From positions 6,386,001 through 6,450,000 of the forward strand of contig NC_092806.1 in the NCBI RefSeq assembly GCF_040954645.1: a stretch of DNA of 64,000 nucleotides, read 5' to 3'. Under the pieces are notes generated by a model. It was not told the origin of the DNA, ran no database searches, and saw only the letters and a list, made by a program, of their open reading frames with translations. Made by a program: the position numbers and the translations under genes. The stretch's first letter is position 1. Every line of letters starts with the position of its first letter. Positions 43,951-54,984 of the stretch are shown here, piece by piece. The DNA is from Diabrotica undecimpunctata. Taxonomy: Eukaryota; Arthropoda; Insecta; Coleoptera; Chrysomelidae.

Positions 43951-43985
43951 CCCTTAAATGCTCAATCGGGGTCACTATGGGACCC
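43951..43985 (+). repeat. piggyBac I left terminal repeat
   Basis: Begins CCCTTAAATGC and continues into a GGGGTCACTATGGGACCC palindrome-like motif (GGGTCNNNNNGGACCC type). The same motif in inverted form is at the right end (GGGGTCCCTAGGAGACCCC, 46641-46659). Confidence 0.85.
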
Positions 43986-44376
43986 ATCGAGCAAAAAGAC
44001 AAAAGAGAGAATGTAAAGGTAGTGGGGGCAAAAATATTGTTAGACAGGAAGTGCCATCTTGAGAGGCCAAATTAAACAAGGAAAGAGAATCTTTCCTTGT
44101 TTAAGAAATCAAATTTAGTTAGGTTATGTTATTATTTGTCCCAACTGTCACATGAAATCTTATTTATATTGAAGTTTTTTAACAATTGTTTCACATTTTA
44201 GACGGTTATCGTTAATATTTAATTAAAATTTTCTCGTCTAAGACATATTCTGAAAGCTATTTTATAGCTACTGTTAATAAGTGTCGGAAAATTTAAATTT
44301 GGCGCATTCGCACTTCCGGATATGTCCGCCATCAGAGGCCACTTTTTTGGTCGCCTTTTCATAACGATTAGATTCC

Positions 44377-44408
44377 CTCTTTTGTCTTTTTGCTCGATGA
44401 TGGGACCC
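44377..44408 (-). repeat. Inverted copy of the subterminal 43979-44010 segment
   Basis: The segment GGGACCCATCGAGCAAAAAG plus ACAAAAGAG (43979-44008) reappears reverse-complemented here, differing by a 3-bp ATC repeat. Confidence 0.85.
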
Positions 44409-44557
44409 CAGACATACATTTTTATCTATAATATCTTTATTTGAAACATTTGGCAACCGCGCAATCAGGTATTTGTGTGGACGTGTCTCCTACGTTTTCT
44501 GTTAGTATACCACGAACATTCGTGAGGTGCAGTGGTCTGTAAGAGAGATTTAGATAA

Positions 44558-44595
44558 GTGGGGTCTCGCTGTGACCCCGATTGGGCATTTAGAGG
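44558..44595 (-). repeat. Inverted internal copy of the piggyBac I terminal repeat
   Basis: Reverse-complemented, this reads CCTCTAAATGCCCAATCGGG then GTCACAGCGAGACCCC, nearly the left terminal repeat. It lies about 50 bases before the transposase ATG. Confidence 0.85.
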
Positions 44596-44647
44596 CAGCA
44601 GAATATTTTTATTATTTTTAACATTTTTCGTCAGTTTACATTGAAAA

Positions 44648-46453
44648 ATGGACCGTAAGAGAATAAAAATGACAATAAGCGACCAAGAACATGAAAAAAT
44701 TATCCGAAATATAGAAGAAGGGATATCAGACTCCGATTTCGACTATGAGATTACCGACGAATCAGATAGCGAAGAGCAAGATGTTTTTGAGGAAAATGTT
44801 TCGGAAACTGAGGACAATTTAGAAGTCAACAGTGACGAGGAATCAGATGCAGAACCTACCGAAGTGGACGATAATATTAGTGAGGTTAGTGGTCCAACAT
44901 ATACATCCAAATCTGGAATGCAGTGGAATAGCCTACCTTTCGTGAGATCCAAGAGGCAACAAAAAAATATTATAAATGTACATCCAGGCTTAACAAACTA
45001 TAGTAAAAATTCCAACACGTTTTTAGACTATTTCAATTTATTTTTGACCGAAGAGATGAAGAATGTCATATGCCTTCATACTAATGAAGAAGCTGTTAGG
45101 CGTTATCAAGAGTGGAACGAAAAACATCCGAATAACAAAAAAGAGTGGACGGTACTTACCAACAATGAACTGGATAGCTTTTTAGGAGCACTTATCAAAG
45201 CTGGTGCTTTAAGGTGTGGGAAAGAATCGACACGAGAGATATGGTCTACAGACACCTCAATACGCCGGTCATTTTTTACAGCCGCATTCGCTAGGAACCG
45301 ATTTGAAGAATTATCGAGTTTCTTGAGGTTTGATGACAAAGTGACCAGGGTGGAGCGGAAGGAACAGGATAAGTTAGCGGCGATACGAGTAATTTGGGAC
45401 ATGTTCGTCTCTAACTGTGACAAAGCCTTTGAACCATACGAACATATAACCGTTGACGAACAGTTAGTGAGTTTTAGAGGAAAGTGTCCTTTTAGAAAAT
45501 ATATAAAATCAAAACCTTGCCGCTATGGGATAAAAATTTGGGCTGCCGCGGATGTTAAAACATCTTATTTATCAAAACTTTAGGTGTACCTTGGAAAACT
45601 ACCAGGTGGTAGAATAGAGAAAAATCAGGGATTTCGTGTTGTGAAAGATCTGGTGGAACCATATCATGGCAGTTGGAGAGGAATTACAACTGACAACTTT
45701 TTTACCAGTGTTCCTCTTGCTCAATATCTTTTATCTAAAAACCTTACTTTACTTGGGACCGTCCGCAAAAATAAACCTGATACACCACCACAACTAAGTT
45801 TGACAAAAAGACCTGCGGAGTCGTCAATATTTGCTTTTACTAAAGAATTAGCTATGGTTTCGTACATACCTAAAATACACAGGATGGTACATCTTCTTTC
45901 AAGTCAACACGATAGTGATATAATTTGTCAAGACTCTCAAAACAAACCCTTGATGATTTTAGACTATAATAATACCAAGGGTGGTGTTGATAATGCCGAC
46001 AAACTGATTAGGGAATATTCCTGTAAAAGAAGAACTGCTCGTTGGCCATTCAGGCTCTTTATGAATATTATAGACATATGTGCACTAAATGCCTATATTT
46101 TATACATTGAAAAAAATCTTGATTGGAAGAAAGATAATTTTTCACGAAGACGTATTTTCCTGTTACAATTAGGGGCTGAGCTTGCTCGAAACAACATGGA
46201 AAAAAAAGCGAAATATATAAAACATAAAGCCTATGTAAAATCTGCTCTAAAAGATTGTGGCATACCAATGGTAAACCCAACTACCGAAGTTGCAACTCAA
46301 TCCGTCCATTCAGCTAAGAAACGTGCTCGTTGTTACCAGTGTCCGCGAAACTGTGACAGAAAAGTGAATACCGTTTGCTCTTTTTGCAAAAAATTTATAT
46401 GCCAGGTGCACAGAAAAGAAGAAAAAACTATTGTATGTAAAAATTGCAACTAA
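44648..46453 (+). pseudogene. piggyBac transposase, one nonsense codon
   Basis: The frame from ATG 44648 to 46453 (602 codons) is interrupted only by TAG at 45581-45583, in SKL*VYLGKLPGG, where a Gln (CAG) is usual. Residues 1-80 are acidic, as is common in this family. The three catalytic Asp sites are present: HITVDEQLVSFRGKCPFRKY, GITTDNFFTSVPLAQYL and NTKGGVDNADKLIREYS. The C-terminal cysteine-rich finger (CYQCPRNC, CSFCKKFICQVH, CKNC) is complete. The enzyme excises and inserts elements at TTAA without footprints. A single C-to-T change would account for inactivation. Confidence 0.95.
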
Positions 46454-46706
46454 AAGTTATATGCTTATATTATTATTTAATTTTAATTTTGTTCGAATTG
46501 AAAATAATTTGTTTCTAGAAAAGCCGTTAATTTTGTATGAAAAATAAATAAAAATTATTCAAATATGCTTAAAATTATTTTTAACCGTGTTTTCCTTTTA
46601 GTCAGTGCTAAATGACGTTACTAAATTGAAAATTTTAGTGGGGTCCCTAGGAGACCCCACATGAGCATTTATGGTTATTTTCATATCACGGGCATTTAAG
46701 GGTTAA

Positions 46707-47286
46707 AAATCCTGACACAACATATGATAGTGGAGGTGTTGATATTTTTGTAAAAATCACATACAGACCAAATAAATTAACTTACACACTAATTTAAAAA
46801 CCTATATCTGTATCAATTGATAGACAATATTAACTGCAGAAACATATATACGTCCTTCTAATGAAACCACACTAAATGATCTCCAGTATAACTAACCAAA
46901 TTCCTATTCCCAAATTAATAGTGGGTGATATATACGATATTGTGATGCTTTCCTACACGATATTGCGATACTGCCACAATATCGTGTAGGGAAGCAACAA
47001 AACAGATAAAAATGGTCGATTGTTCATGAAAATTATAGATGCTCAACATTTAATATCCATGGATACTGGTAAGCCCACACATTGAAATGTACTTCCGTCA
47101 AAGATATATCTCTACGTGTTTCCTCATTATCAACCTCTCATTGAATAGTCTCGACTATCTCTATAATAGTGACCACTAATGAAAACCACTATAACCTACC
47201 AAACAAACACACATATCTTATGACATACATATCTGATTTATTAAATTTATTTATAAGATAAAAATTAAATAAGTAATTAAATTACG
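46707..47286. other. No gene; contains a hairpin
   Basis: AT-rich spacer between piggyBac I and the mariner fragment, notable only for the inverted repeat at 46946-46996. Confidence 0.5.
46946..46996. repeat. 20-bp near-perfect hairpin with 11-nt loop
   Basis: Arms 46946-46965 and 46977-46996 are complementary with one mismatch. TTGT before and ACAA after could extend the stem past a 2-nt bulge. It could be a small-RNA precursor, a cruciform or a transposon relic. Confidence 0.75.
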
Positions 47287-47545
47287 TTGCTGGTATTGCG
47301 AATTTCAACGTGGTCACTCCAGTCAGAGCGGTCACACAGCAAAACATTGATGCAGTTCGTCAGCTAATTAAGAATGACCGCCGTGTAACATACCGTGAGA
47401 TAGAGGCATTTTTGGACATTTCAAAGACCTCGATCTAAAAGATCCTACACGTAGAATTGGGTGTTTCGAAGTTGGTTTCCCGTTGGATCACTCATTTGCC
47501 CACAGAAGAGCAAAATTAGCGTCAATTGGTGTTGAAAAACATTAA
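47287..47545 (+). pseudogene. mariner transposase N-terminal helix-turn-helix fragment
   Basis: The frame reads TPVRAVTQQNIDAVRQLIKN, DRRVTYREIEAFLDISKTSI, then a TAA, KILHVELGVSKLVSRWITH and LPTEEQN. This is the second helix-turn-helix of mariner (SETMAR-like) transposases. No DDD core is present; the Sola-like element begins 30 bases further on. Confidence 0.87.
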
Positions 47546-47575
47546 AATTTTTGTCATTTTCCTAAATTTACATTT

Positions 47576-50101
47576 CGAGGGCTGAGAACCATTGGGTTCC
47601 AAGCGATAGTTTGTACAAAATTTGTTTTTTAATAGAAATCTATTGTTCTTTGAATTCTACATAGAATTGAAAGTTCTGCCATTGGTTGACAGATAGCGCC
47701 ACAGTCAACAGTGAAATATACTTTTAAGTGCACGAAATGCTTTAAGGTTAGAACCATATGGTTTTATTTATATACTACAGTGAGAGTAATGGTGAAAATA
47801 AAATATCAGAATTATCAGTTAAAATTCTCATTTTCTTGATTTGAAATGTCCTCTGTGTCCCGAAATGAATCTTGGGCGGATTATTGTAGCTCCGGCTCTG
47901 AATATCTATCAGAAAATAGCAGTAGACAAAAATGGTAACCCAAAGAAAGTACATTTTTTGATAAAAGTATGAAACAATTTTAATACGTCCTTTATGGGGT
48001 GGCAGGTATACACGTTTATGCGAACGAACACGTTATAACAAATATAACAAAACTTATATACAAAAATATATTATTGAAGTAGATTTCTTACTGTCTTGAT
48101 GGACAAATAATTTTTAGGCTAAATTTCGAAACTGGAGAGTCCTCTAAAGCTTTAGATGGAAGTGTAGCAAGTCCAAGGGAAGGAGTCAATAACATTCATA
48201 ATATTTTTGGTCCAAACTATCAAGTTGTTGCCTTAAGAACGTAAGACAAATTAAATAGTATGTATATGTTTAGGAATCATACCAGTTGTTGCTTCGTAGA
48301 CTACAGTTCCACCTCAAGAATCAGAATCTGAAAAAACACCAATGAAGGAGGTAAATAAGACTCGAAAATGAAAACGGAATCCCAGATGTGGAAAAAACAC
48401 AACGAAAGCAGAATTATTAACAAGGAAAAAGCTACATCAGTGTTAAAGGTATAGCTAGGCCTGCTAAAGTAATTAATACATGGACAGATTGCAACCAAAG
48501 TTGTCGTTTTCGATGTAATGAAAAATTTAACCCCAAAGAAAAATTGGAGACAAAAAACAGGTATTACTCATTAGACCAAAATGGAAAGTATGCATTTATA
48601 TTAAATGTGACAAAGAGAATTTTAGTTAAGGGAAAACGCAGTACTGAAACAAACTACAAATTTTTTTTATTTGTGTATTACTTCGAGAAAGAAAATGAAA
48701 AATTAAGAGTATGTAAGCCATTTTCTTAAATACGCTTTGCATAAGCCAAAAGCCCGTATATACTGCGCGTTTACAAAAAAAGTGATTTAGGCACCACACT
48801 CTGATAAAAGAGGAAAAGGGATCAAAGATCGCATTTCAAGCAAAAAAAGGAAGTAATAACAAAACACATACAATCTTTTCCATATGTAGAAGCACATTAT
48901 TCTAGTAAAGACTCAAAAAGAAGATATATAGATCCAAGACTTAACGTTGAAAAAATGTATGATTTGTACATTGAAATGTGCAATGCAAATAATATACCTC
49001 CACAAACGCTGTCGATGTATAGGCACATTTTTAATTTTGAGCATAATCTAGATTTCTTGCAACCGAAAATCGATAGGTGTAACGTCTGCGAGTACTATAG
49101 ATTGCCCAAAAAAGAGAACAGGGTGCATGTAGAAGAGAAACAGACATATCACTCACAAATTACAAAGAAATTACAAAAACTCCCTGATCTCAGTAGCAAT
49201 TACTGTCTTCTTGAACAAACATCCTAATATGGGAATGGTAACTATGAAATAATCCATGTGATCATTCTTGCCTACAGGTTGTCGATAATATCCATTCTCG
49301 CATAGAAAAAGCTATGAAGGTTGCGGATATTTGGTCTCCACTAGCGCTTGTTAGATTTTTGTTATAAGTTAACAGACAAGCCATTCTGTGTAATTAATAC
49401 AAAACCAACACACTTTGAAAACTTCAAAAAAACAGCATCATTATACCAATATAATAAAATACCTTACACTAAAGTTTGTCAACTACGTTTTGTGCAAGGA
49501 AACATGTTTACTGTTCAGTATAAGCTGAATGATCACAGCGTGAATTTTCTACAGTCAATGTTAGTAAAGTTATCAGCGGTACTAGGAAGAAACAAAGAGT
49601 GGTAACATAAAACTCAAAGCTCTGACTGAGAAAAAGCTTGAACATATTGAGTTTGCGTATAAATGAATGCCACTGGAAGATCAGAATTACATGAAATGAT
49701 GATTTCTGAAACAAAACAGTTTATAAATAAAAGTTAATTTTCTATTTCCTATGTCTTTAAAAATTCTTCCAACATCATTGCATAGTCTATTATTGTTATC
49801 AGTGCTACAAAGGCAATAAAGTCTACAATGATGACATATTTTTAAATTTATTTAGGGACACAAAGTTCCAAGTACAGCGGTTACAGTGCCATAATGTTCC
49901 AAGTGTAACATTTTGAAAAAACTTGAAATTTGCGTTTTATACCACAATGACAGCATTGTTTTATGAATTACTGTATTACCAAATCCTGAAACAATAATAT
50001 ATAACATATCTGGCACAGTATAATTTTGTCAGAACCTTTAAAATTCGTTTCCTGAAAAATTTTGTAAATGTCGCTTGGAACCCTATGGTTCTCAGTCGTC
50101 G
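47576..50101 (+). mobile_element. TIR transposon with 4-bp ATTT duplication, probable Sola family
   Basis: The left end starts CGAGGGCTGAGAACCATTGG and the right end (complement) CGACGACTGAGAACCATAGG; similarity continues for about 50 bases. ATTT flanks both ends (47572-47575 and 50102-50105). The 2526-bp element contains one decayed plus-strand gene. A 4-bp duplication plus the protein motifs point to the Sola superfamily, but the protein assignment rests on remembered motif patterns. The TIR transposon call itself is firm. Confidence 0.85.
47846..49740 (+). pseudogene. Sola-like DDE transposase, decayed
   Basis: The putative N-terminus MSSVSRNESWADYCSSGSEY is Ser/acidic-rich. Later blocks are TWTDCNQSCRFRCNEKF, then RVCKPF-FLNTLCIS, DKRGKGIKDRI, QSFPYVEAHYSSKDSKRRYI, DPRLNVEKMYDLYIEMCNAN, PKIDRCNVCEYYRLPKKENR and, after more frameshifts, YTKVCQLRFVQGNMFTVQYK and LTEKKLEHIEFAYK. 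This order (C..KC, VC..FL..L.I, SFPR..SHY, L...MY..Y, ..DQC..C) recurs in insect proteins I associate with Sola2. The catalytic residues cannot be assigned with confidence. Many stops. Confidence 0.6.
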
Positions 50102-50105
50102 ATTT

Positions 50106-50877
50106 TCTGACCAGAGGCATTTTATAAATAAGCGATTTAAGTAAAAAACAGTATTGTTTGTTCTTTGTTCCAATTGTGATTTGAGCGACAAGAATTATAA
50201 ATACAAAAAATGATAAAAATGTTAAAAAATAGCATTGTTTAATCTATTACGTAATGCTTTAAAATATAATTCCATTAATTATATACAGTAATTGTTAATT
50301 TAAAGCAATGTCCTAAAATTACTTAAGCGCAAATTAATATTATCCCCTATATTTTCATTTAATATTCATTTTACAGTAGCAGTGTATTATGTAAACATAT
50401 AATAGACCCTTCGAAAATTCAAAAGTAAATATTAACGTCGTTGTTCAAATACAGTTATTCTTAAGTAAACACAAAGGTTTTACTCATTGGGTTCATTTAA
50501 GTAAAATTATTATTCAAGAAGAAAAACCCATTGGATAAAAGGATGTTGTCAATTTTTATATTAAAAAAAATAATTATGTTAGCTTTTCCTGATGTTGTAT
50601 AAGGGAAACTATATAATATATAGCCACTATAATGTTATTGTTACAAGGTTTTTACCTAATTTCCATTATTTTATATTCTGAAGTCATAAAGAAAAACGAT
50701 TATTTCTTTATTATATTTTGTTCTATTTTTTTGGCGCAATGTATTTGTATTGATAGTTTTTTATTTGTTTTCTTAATAAAGTAACGAACATTTACTATAT
50801 TTCGACACAAAGTCACTATATTCTTGTAGAATGGAAATTCATAGTATGGTTCATGTCACGGATTTCGTCAGATGGGT
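50106..50877. other. No recognised gene
   Basis: AT-rich spacer between the Sola-like element and the (AC)n tract. Confidence 0.5.
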
Positions 50878-50878
50878 G

Positions 50879-50923
<45 letters not shown>
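50879..50923. repeat. (AC)n microsatellite
   Basis: About 22 AC units, at the border of a less AT-rich segment. Confidence 0.97.
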
Positions 50924-50926
<3 letters not shown>

Positions 50927-51364
50927 GATTAACCCTGCCCCTAAGGAACATGTGTATACCATTCTAAAAGTGGGATCCACATGTCCGAAGATCAAACCGG
51001 TCACACTTCGATATTGAAGTGATACCTATCTGACCCCCAGGCTTTTCCTCCACCCCTCCTCAGCGTGTGACTTACATGAGGAGTTTTATGATCTGAAAAT
51101 TACTTTGGGTGCCCTGGGTAATGGGACACCCTCTGTTTTTATTGACTGTGGTTAAGCCACCTAACTATAGGGGTAGCACACATATCGGCTTTTCTCCCTA
51201 TTTACATTACTGACTCTATAGAATTTACTCTACATTGACATCGGGACTGGTGCCCCTAAAAGAAAAGTGTGTGTTCCGAACAGAGAGCCACTAGCCTGGG
51301 CTAATGACTAGTGCTGTGATCTAGTGCTGTGAGATAAATAAAATTCTCGTGAGATAAATAAAAT
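50924..51364. other. Unidentified non-coding segment ending in a GAGATAAATAAAATT duplication
   Basis: Composition is more balanced than the flanks, with no open frame of note. It ends in two copies of GTGAGATAAATAAAATT (51330-51369), which resembles a retroposon tail. SINE or 3' LINE fragment are possible; no Pol III boxes were recognised. Confidence 0.35.
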
Positions 51365-51419
51365 TTATTACTTTAATTGACCGGTCATAGTGAAATTTCG
51401 ATTGTTAGAGTCCTTCTTT

Positions 51420-51520
51420 AAAACCTATATTATAAAATTTGAATTTTGAGTTGTGGCAACAACTATGAGGCATTTGAAATATAACTGAAAAACGCAGGAT
51501 TTAAACTTTTTACATTACAA
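51420..51520 (+). repeat. Dispersed repeat S, copy B
   Basis: Homologous to 27168-27267 in the same orientation, at an estimated three quarters identity by eye. Confidence 0.65.
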
Positions 51521-51559
51521 ATGATTGCACGTCACGGGAAATGCCCCCAAGAAGATTAT

Positions 51560-52770
51560 TTTGAGTGTAATTTGTAGCAGAAACTGGGTAGTTTTACAAA
51601 ACAACTTACTAACTACAACGTAAAAACCTAGAACGATTTATCACAGAAGAAAAATTATTCTTTTTATCTATAAGACAACCAACATACTGGCCAGCAGATA
51701 ACAACAAAATTCCAGATTTTCTATCAGAATATAACGTAAGATCACTAAATAAAAGAATTGTTTTATTTCTCCTGTTAAATAAAATAAGCGAAACTGTACC
51801 ATTCGAGAACATAATACCCGACCATTAGTTTGGTTTTCGCCAAAATTATTCATCACTTTAACAGTAACATTTAGAAAAGTTTATAAGAAAATACTATGTG
51901 TACCTCAGTATTTTTTGATATTCAGCAGGTTTTTAATAAAGTCTGGCACAACGATTTGCTATATAAGTTAAAATCTTTACTGCCTAGCGATACGTACCTT
52001 ATCCTGAAGTCCTATATTAACGAACGTTCATTCCAAGAAATAATCAATAATTATATCTTAACCTACCACTCAATCCAATCAAGAGTTCCTCAGGGAAGTG
52101 TCCTTGGTCATACATTACATACATACAGTACATACAAATGCATACATTAGAGAATTGGTTAATAAAATGGAAAGTTATAGTCAACAACGACAATTCAGCC
52201 CAAATTACATTCACAACAAGAATACATACCTGTTCACAAGTTTGTTTAAACAACGCACCTATTCTTGCAAGAGACGTAGTGAAATATCTTGGGTTGCATT
52301 TGGACAGAAAGCTCACCAGCAAGCAACACATAAACGCCAAAAACACTTAGCTCAATATAAAATTGAAACAAATGAATTGGTTACTTGGCAGAAAGTCACA
52401 ACTGTCATTGCAGAACAAAATACTGCTTTACAAAGTCATACTAAAAGCAATATGGACTTACAGCGTAAAACTCTGGGCAAGCCTTTAAATAAAAATTTTG
52501 CAGATCTTCCAATTAACATCATTGCGTATGATAGCTAAAGCTTCTTTGTATGTGAGCAATACAATTATCCACAATAACCCAGAAGCACTAACAATAAAAA
52601 ATGTCATATCACTCCATGTCATAATTCGAGGCACCACAGCCAAATTATCAGTGAATTATATCAGCCACCAATGGAGGAATAAAGACTGAAGAGGTCTTGG
52701 CCAGAAGACCTAGTTACATAGGTGAAAATGGAGAATCGTCGCTGGACGGTATCCAAATCAAGTCAATATT
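51560..52770 (+). pseudogene. Jockey-clade LINE remnant with internal deletions
   Basis: The order is jockey-like. End of the endonuclease (RQPTYWPADNNKIPDFLSEY), a jump to IIPDH*FGFRQNYSSL, then FFDIQQVFNKVWHNDLLYKL and RVPQGSVLGHTL. The YADD block is missing and the sequence jumps to NWLIKWKVIVNNDNSAQITF, VVKYLGLHLDRKLTSKQHI, MNWLLGRKSQLSLQNKILLY and LRMIAKASLYVSN. At least two deletions and several frameshifts are visible. No tail identified. Confidence 0.87.
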
Positions 52771-53985
52771 GTCATCACATTTACTAATTACTCAATGTTT
52801 TGTTCATGAGTAGATTGCAAGTAATGCATTTAAAATAAAAAAAATCATTTTCTAGATTTTTTAAATTGATGTATTACTTCTAGGTAAAACAAATATTACA
52901 ATATTTAGTTTTAAATGTATATTCAATCAACGATTAAATACAACAACGTATATTTAATACTAAATTCCTGATAATGTTCGATAAATTTAATTAAACTTAT
53001 TAAAAACGTTAACCATATTATCATAAACCCATAATCGCCGAAGTAACTTATTGATTTTACCGACAAACAGTCTGTCTTTCTCAAATATTGACTCGCTTTT
53101 TATGAAACAAATCAAGCAAGTAATTTTTCAAACACTGTATTAACTGAAAAACTTTTTACTAACGGTTAACGGTCCTTCCCCATAAAAAATTAATTTCGGC
53201 TCATTTGTTTTTATGTTTGCTCTAATAAAGTTGTTATGAATCAAAATTGATTAACGATTTGAGTAGAGTTTTATGTTTATATTTTTTTTGTAGCAAAGAT
53301 GGATAATTTTTCAGACACAAGTCGTCAACATATAAAAGGTGGAAGGAGGAATGAACTAACATTTTGTTCTTGCATTTATATATTTTAAAAATAAAAAATT
53401 ATTTGCAAATGTCGGCGTCAATCTTCATTGACAGGATGACACTCAAAGGAAAATATATTTTTTAAGTTAAAACTTGTACAGACAGGCTAGAGAAAAACAT
53501 AATTTTGTTAGATGCAATATTAACTTGTTGGTATATAATTTTTTTTGTCAGGACATGGATTTCTGGGGGTGTGGGGTCTGCAACGCAGTATGTCGTGCCC
53601 TCAGTTCTCCATGCTACGGCATGCTGGACGAGCCATACAGTCTGTAGTCACTACCCCGATGTATGAGCGGGAACACAATAAGTATAAATACTCATACGTT
53701 CATGAATCACACCTGGCGAGTCATGAGGGTCTTCAGATTTCACTCTTCTTCAACTGGTCTTGGGTGAAATGTCCTTTGATCTAACCTATCAGCCTCTTTT
53801 GGGTAACTCTTATTTCTTCCGTACCCGAATGGCGATTAGGTTTCCGTAGGCAGACGGGTCACTATTTTATTCACACTATCCTTTCTTTTCTCCTAAATTT
53901 GTTAACATGCATGGCAAGCGCGGCGTTTTAAATTGCCATTTTCTCTCGAAGAATGAAATGTCATATAATAAAACTAGATTACCCC
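52771..53985. other. No recognised gene; GC-richer patch 53540-53890
   Basis: The patch directly precedes LINE P and might be its 5' UTR or an unrelated LTR piece. The rest is AT-rich. Confidence 0.4.
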
Positions 53986-54100
53986 AGGTTAGTAGGGTTC
54001 AAAACCCAGAATCTCACACTGATCTATCAGTCTGTCCCACGGATTCTGGCGGGGGGACAAAGTTCTGACAAAACCTGAAAAAAACACAAAGCTATTTACG

Positions 54101-54960
54101 ATGAAAGATGCGACGCTTAACGCTAGATCCTTGATATCGAAAAACAGATTGCTGGAATTGGAAAACGAGCTACAGAATGTTAAATGGGACGTAGTCGGAC
54201 TCACTGAAGTAAGAAGACGAGGAGAGTCTCTCGAAACACTAAACTCGGGTCACCTGTTTTATTATATGGGAAGTGAACATATTATTATGTCTGTAAGAGA
54301 AGTAGGAATCACAATACACAAGAAACTCTCCCAAAATGTGGTTTTAGTAAAAGCAATATCTGAGAGAGCAATATATATAAATATACAATTAAATAAAAGA
54401 TGTATCATTAAGTTCATCCAAGTCTACGCACCGACATCAACCCATCCTGACGAAGAGGTAGAACAATTTTACGAAGATGTGCACAGGGCCATAAGAGAGA
54501 ACAATGCTCATTACACTGTCATAGGTAATGATTTCAACACAAAAATGGAAACACAGTTAGATGCATCGGAAATTTCTCTTGGAAATTTCGGAAGTCCGGG
54601 TAGAAATGAGAGAGGTGAAATGATTTTGTCATTTCTACTAGAGAATAATCTTTATCAAATGAATAGCTTTTTCTACAAGAAGCTACACAGACCTTGGACA
54701 TGGACGAGCCCATACGGAAATACCCGCAACGAAATAGATTACTTTATTACAGATAAAAAAATACATATTTAAAAATGTGACCGTTCTTAATAGTCTTAAT
54801 AGATTATATATTATATAAGATAATATCTTAATAGATTCTCGACAAATTCTGACCATAGGATGGTTAGAGCTACCATTAAGATATCTACTCACTTAGATAG
54901 AAGTCATATAATAAAAAAGAAATACTCTCACTGGACACGCCCATAAGACGAAACAGCATT
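54101..54960 (+). pseudogene. LINE P: RTE-like endonuclease
   Basis: From ATG 54101 the frame runs to 54772: MKDATLNARSLISKNRLLEL (catalytic Asn), WDVVGLTEVRRRGES, KFIQVYAPTSTHPDEEVEQF, a damaged metal-binding motif VIGNDFNTKME (an extra Asn in GDFNAK), GNFGSPGRNERGEM and WTWTSPYGNTRNEIDYFITD. After a stop, further codons in other frames continue to DHRMVRATIKI-like SDH sequence and THLDRSHIIKKKYSHWTRP near 54940. Complete nuclease length but inactivated. It meets an inverted LINE piece at about 54970. Confidence 0.87.
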
Positions 54961-54984
54961 TGGAGACTACATTAACAACACTCT

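Larger units (their letters stand above)
43951..46702 (+). mobile_element. piggyBac-type transposon I, nearly intact, TTAA duplication
   Basis: TTAA sits outside both ends (43947-43950 and 46703-46706). The left end starts CCCTTAAATGCTCAATCGGG and the right end closes GGGCATTTAAGGG, an inverted pair. The element is 2752 bp with one transposase gene. The 5' region carries additional inverted copies of the left-end sequence (44377-44408 and 44558-44595), described separately. With one premature stop it is the least damaged DNA transposon in the window. Confidence 0.95.

Noticed and set aside
52098..52538. 146-residue plus-strand frame
   Set aside because: Overlaps the jockey remnant, whose motifs are in the other frames of the same strand.
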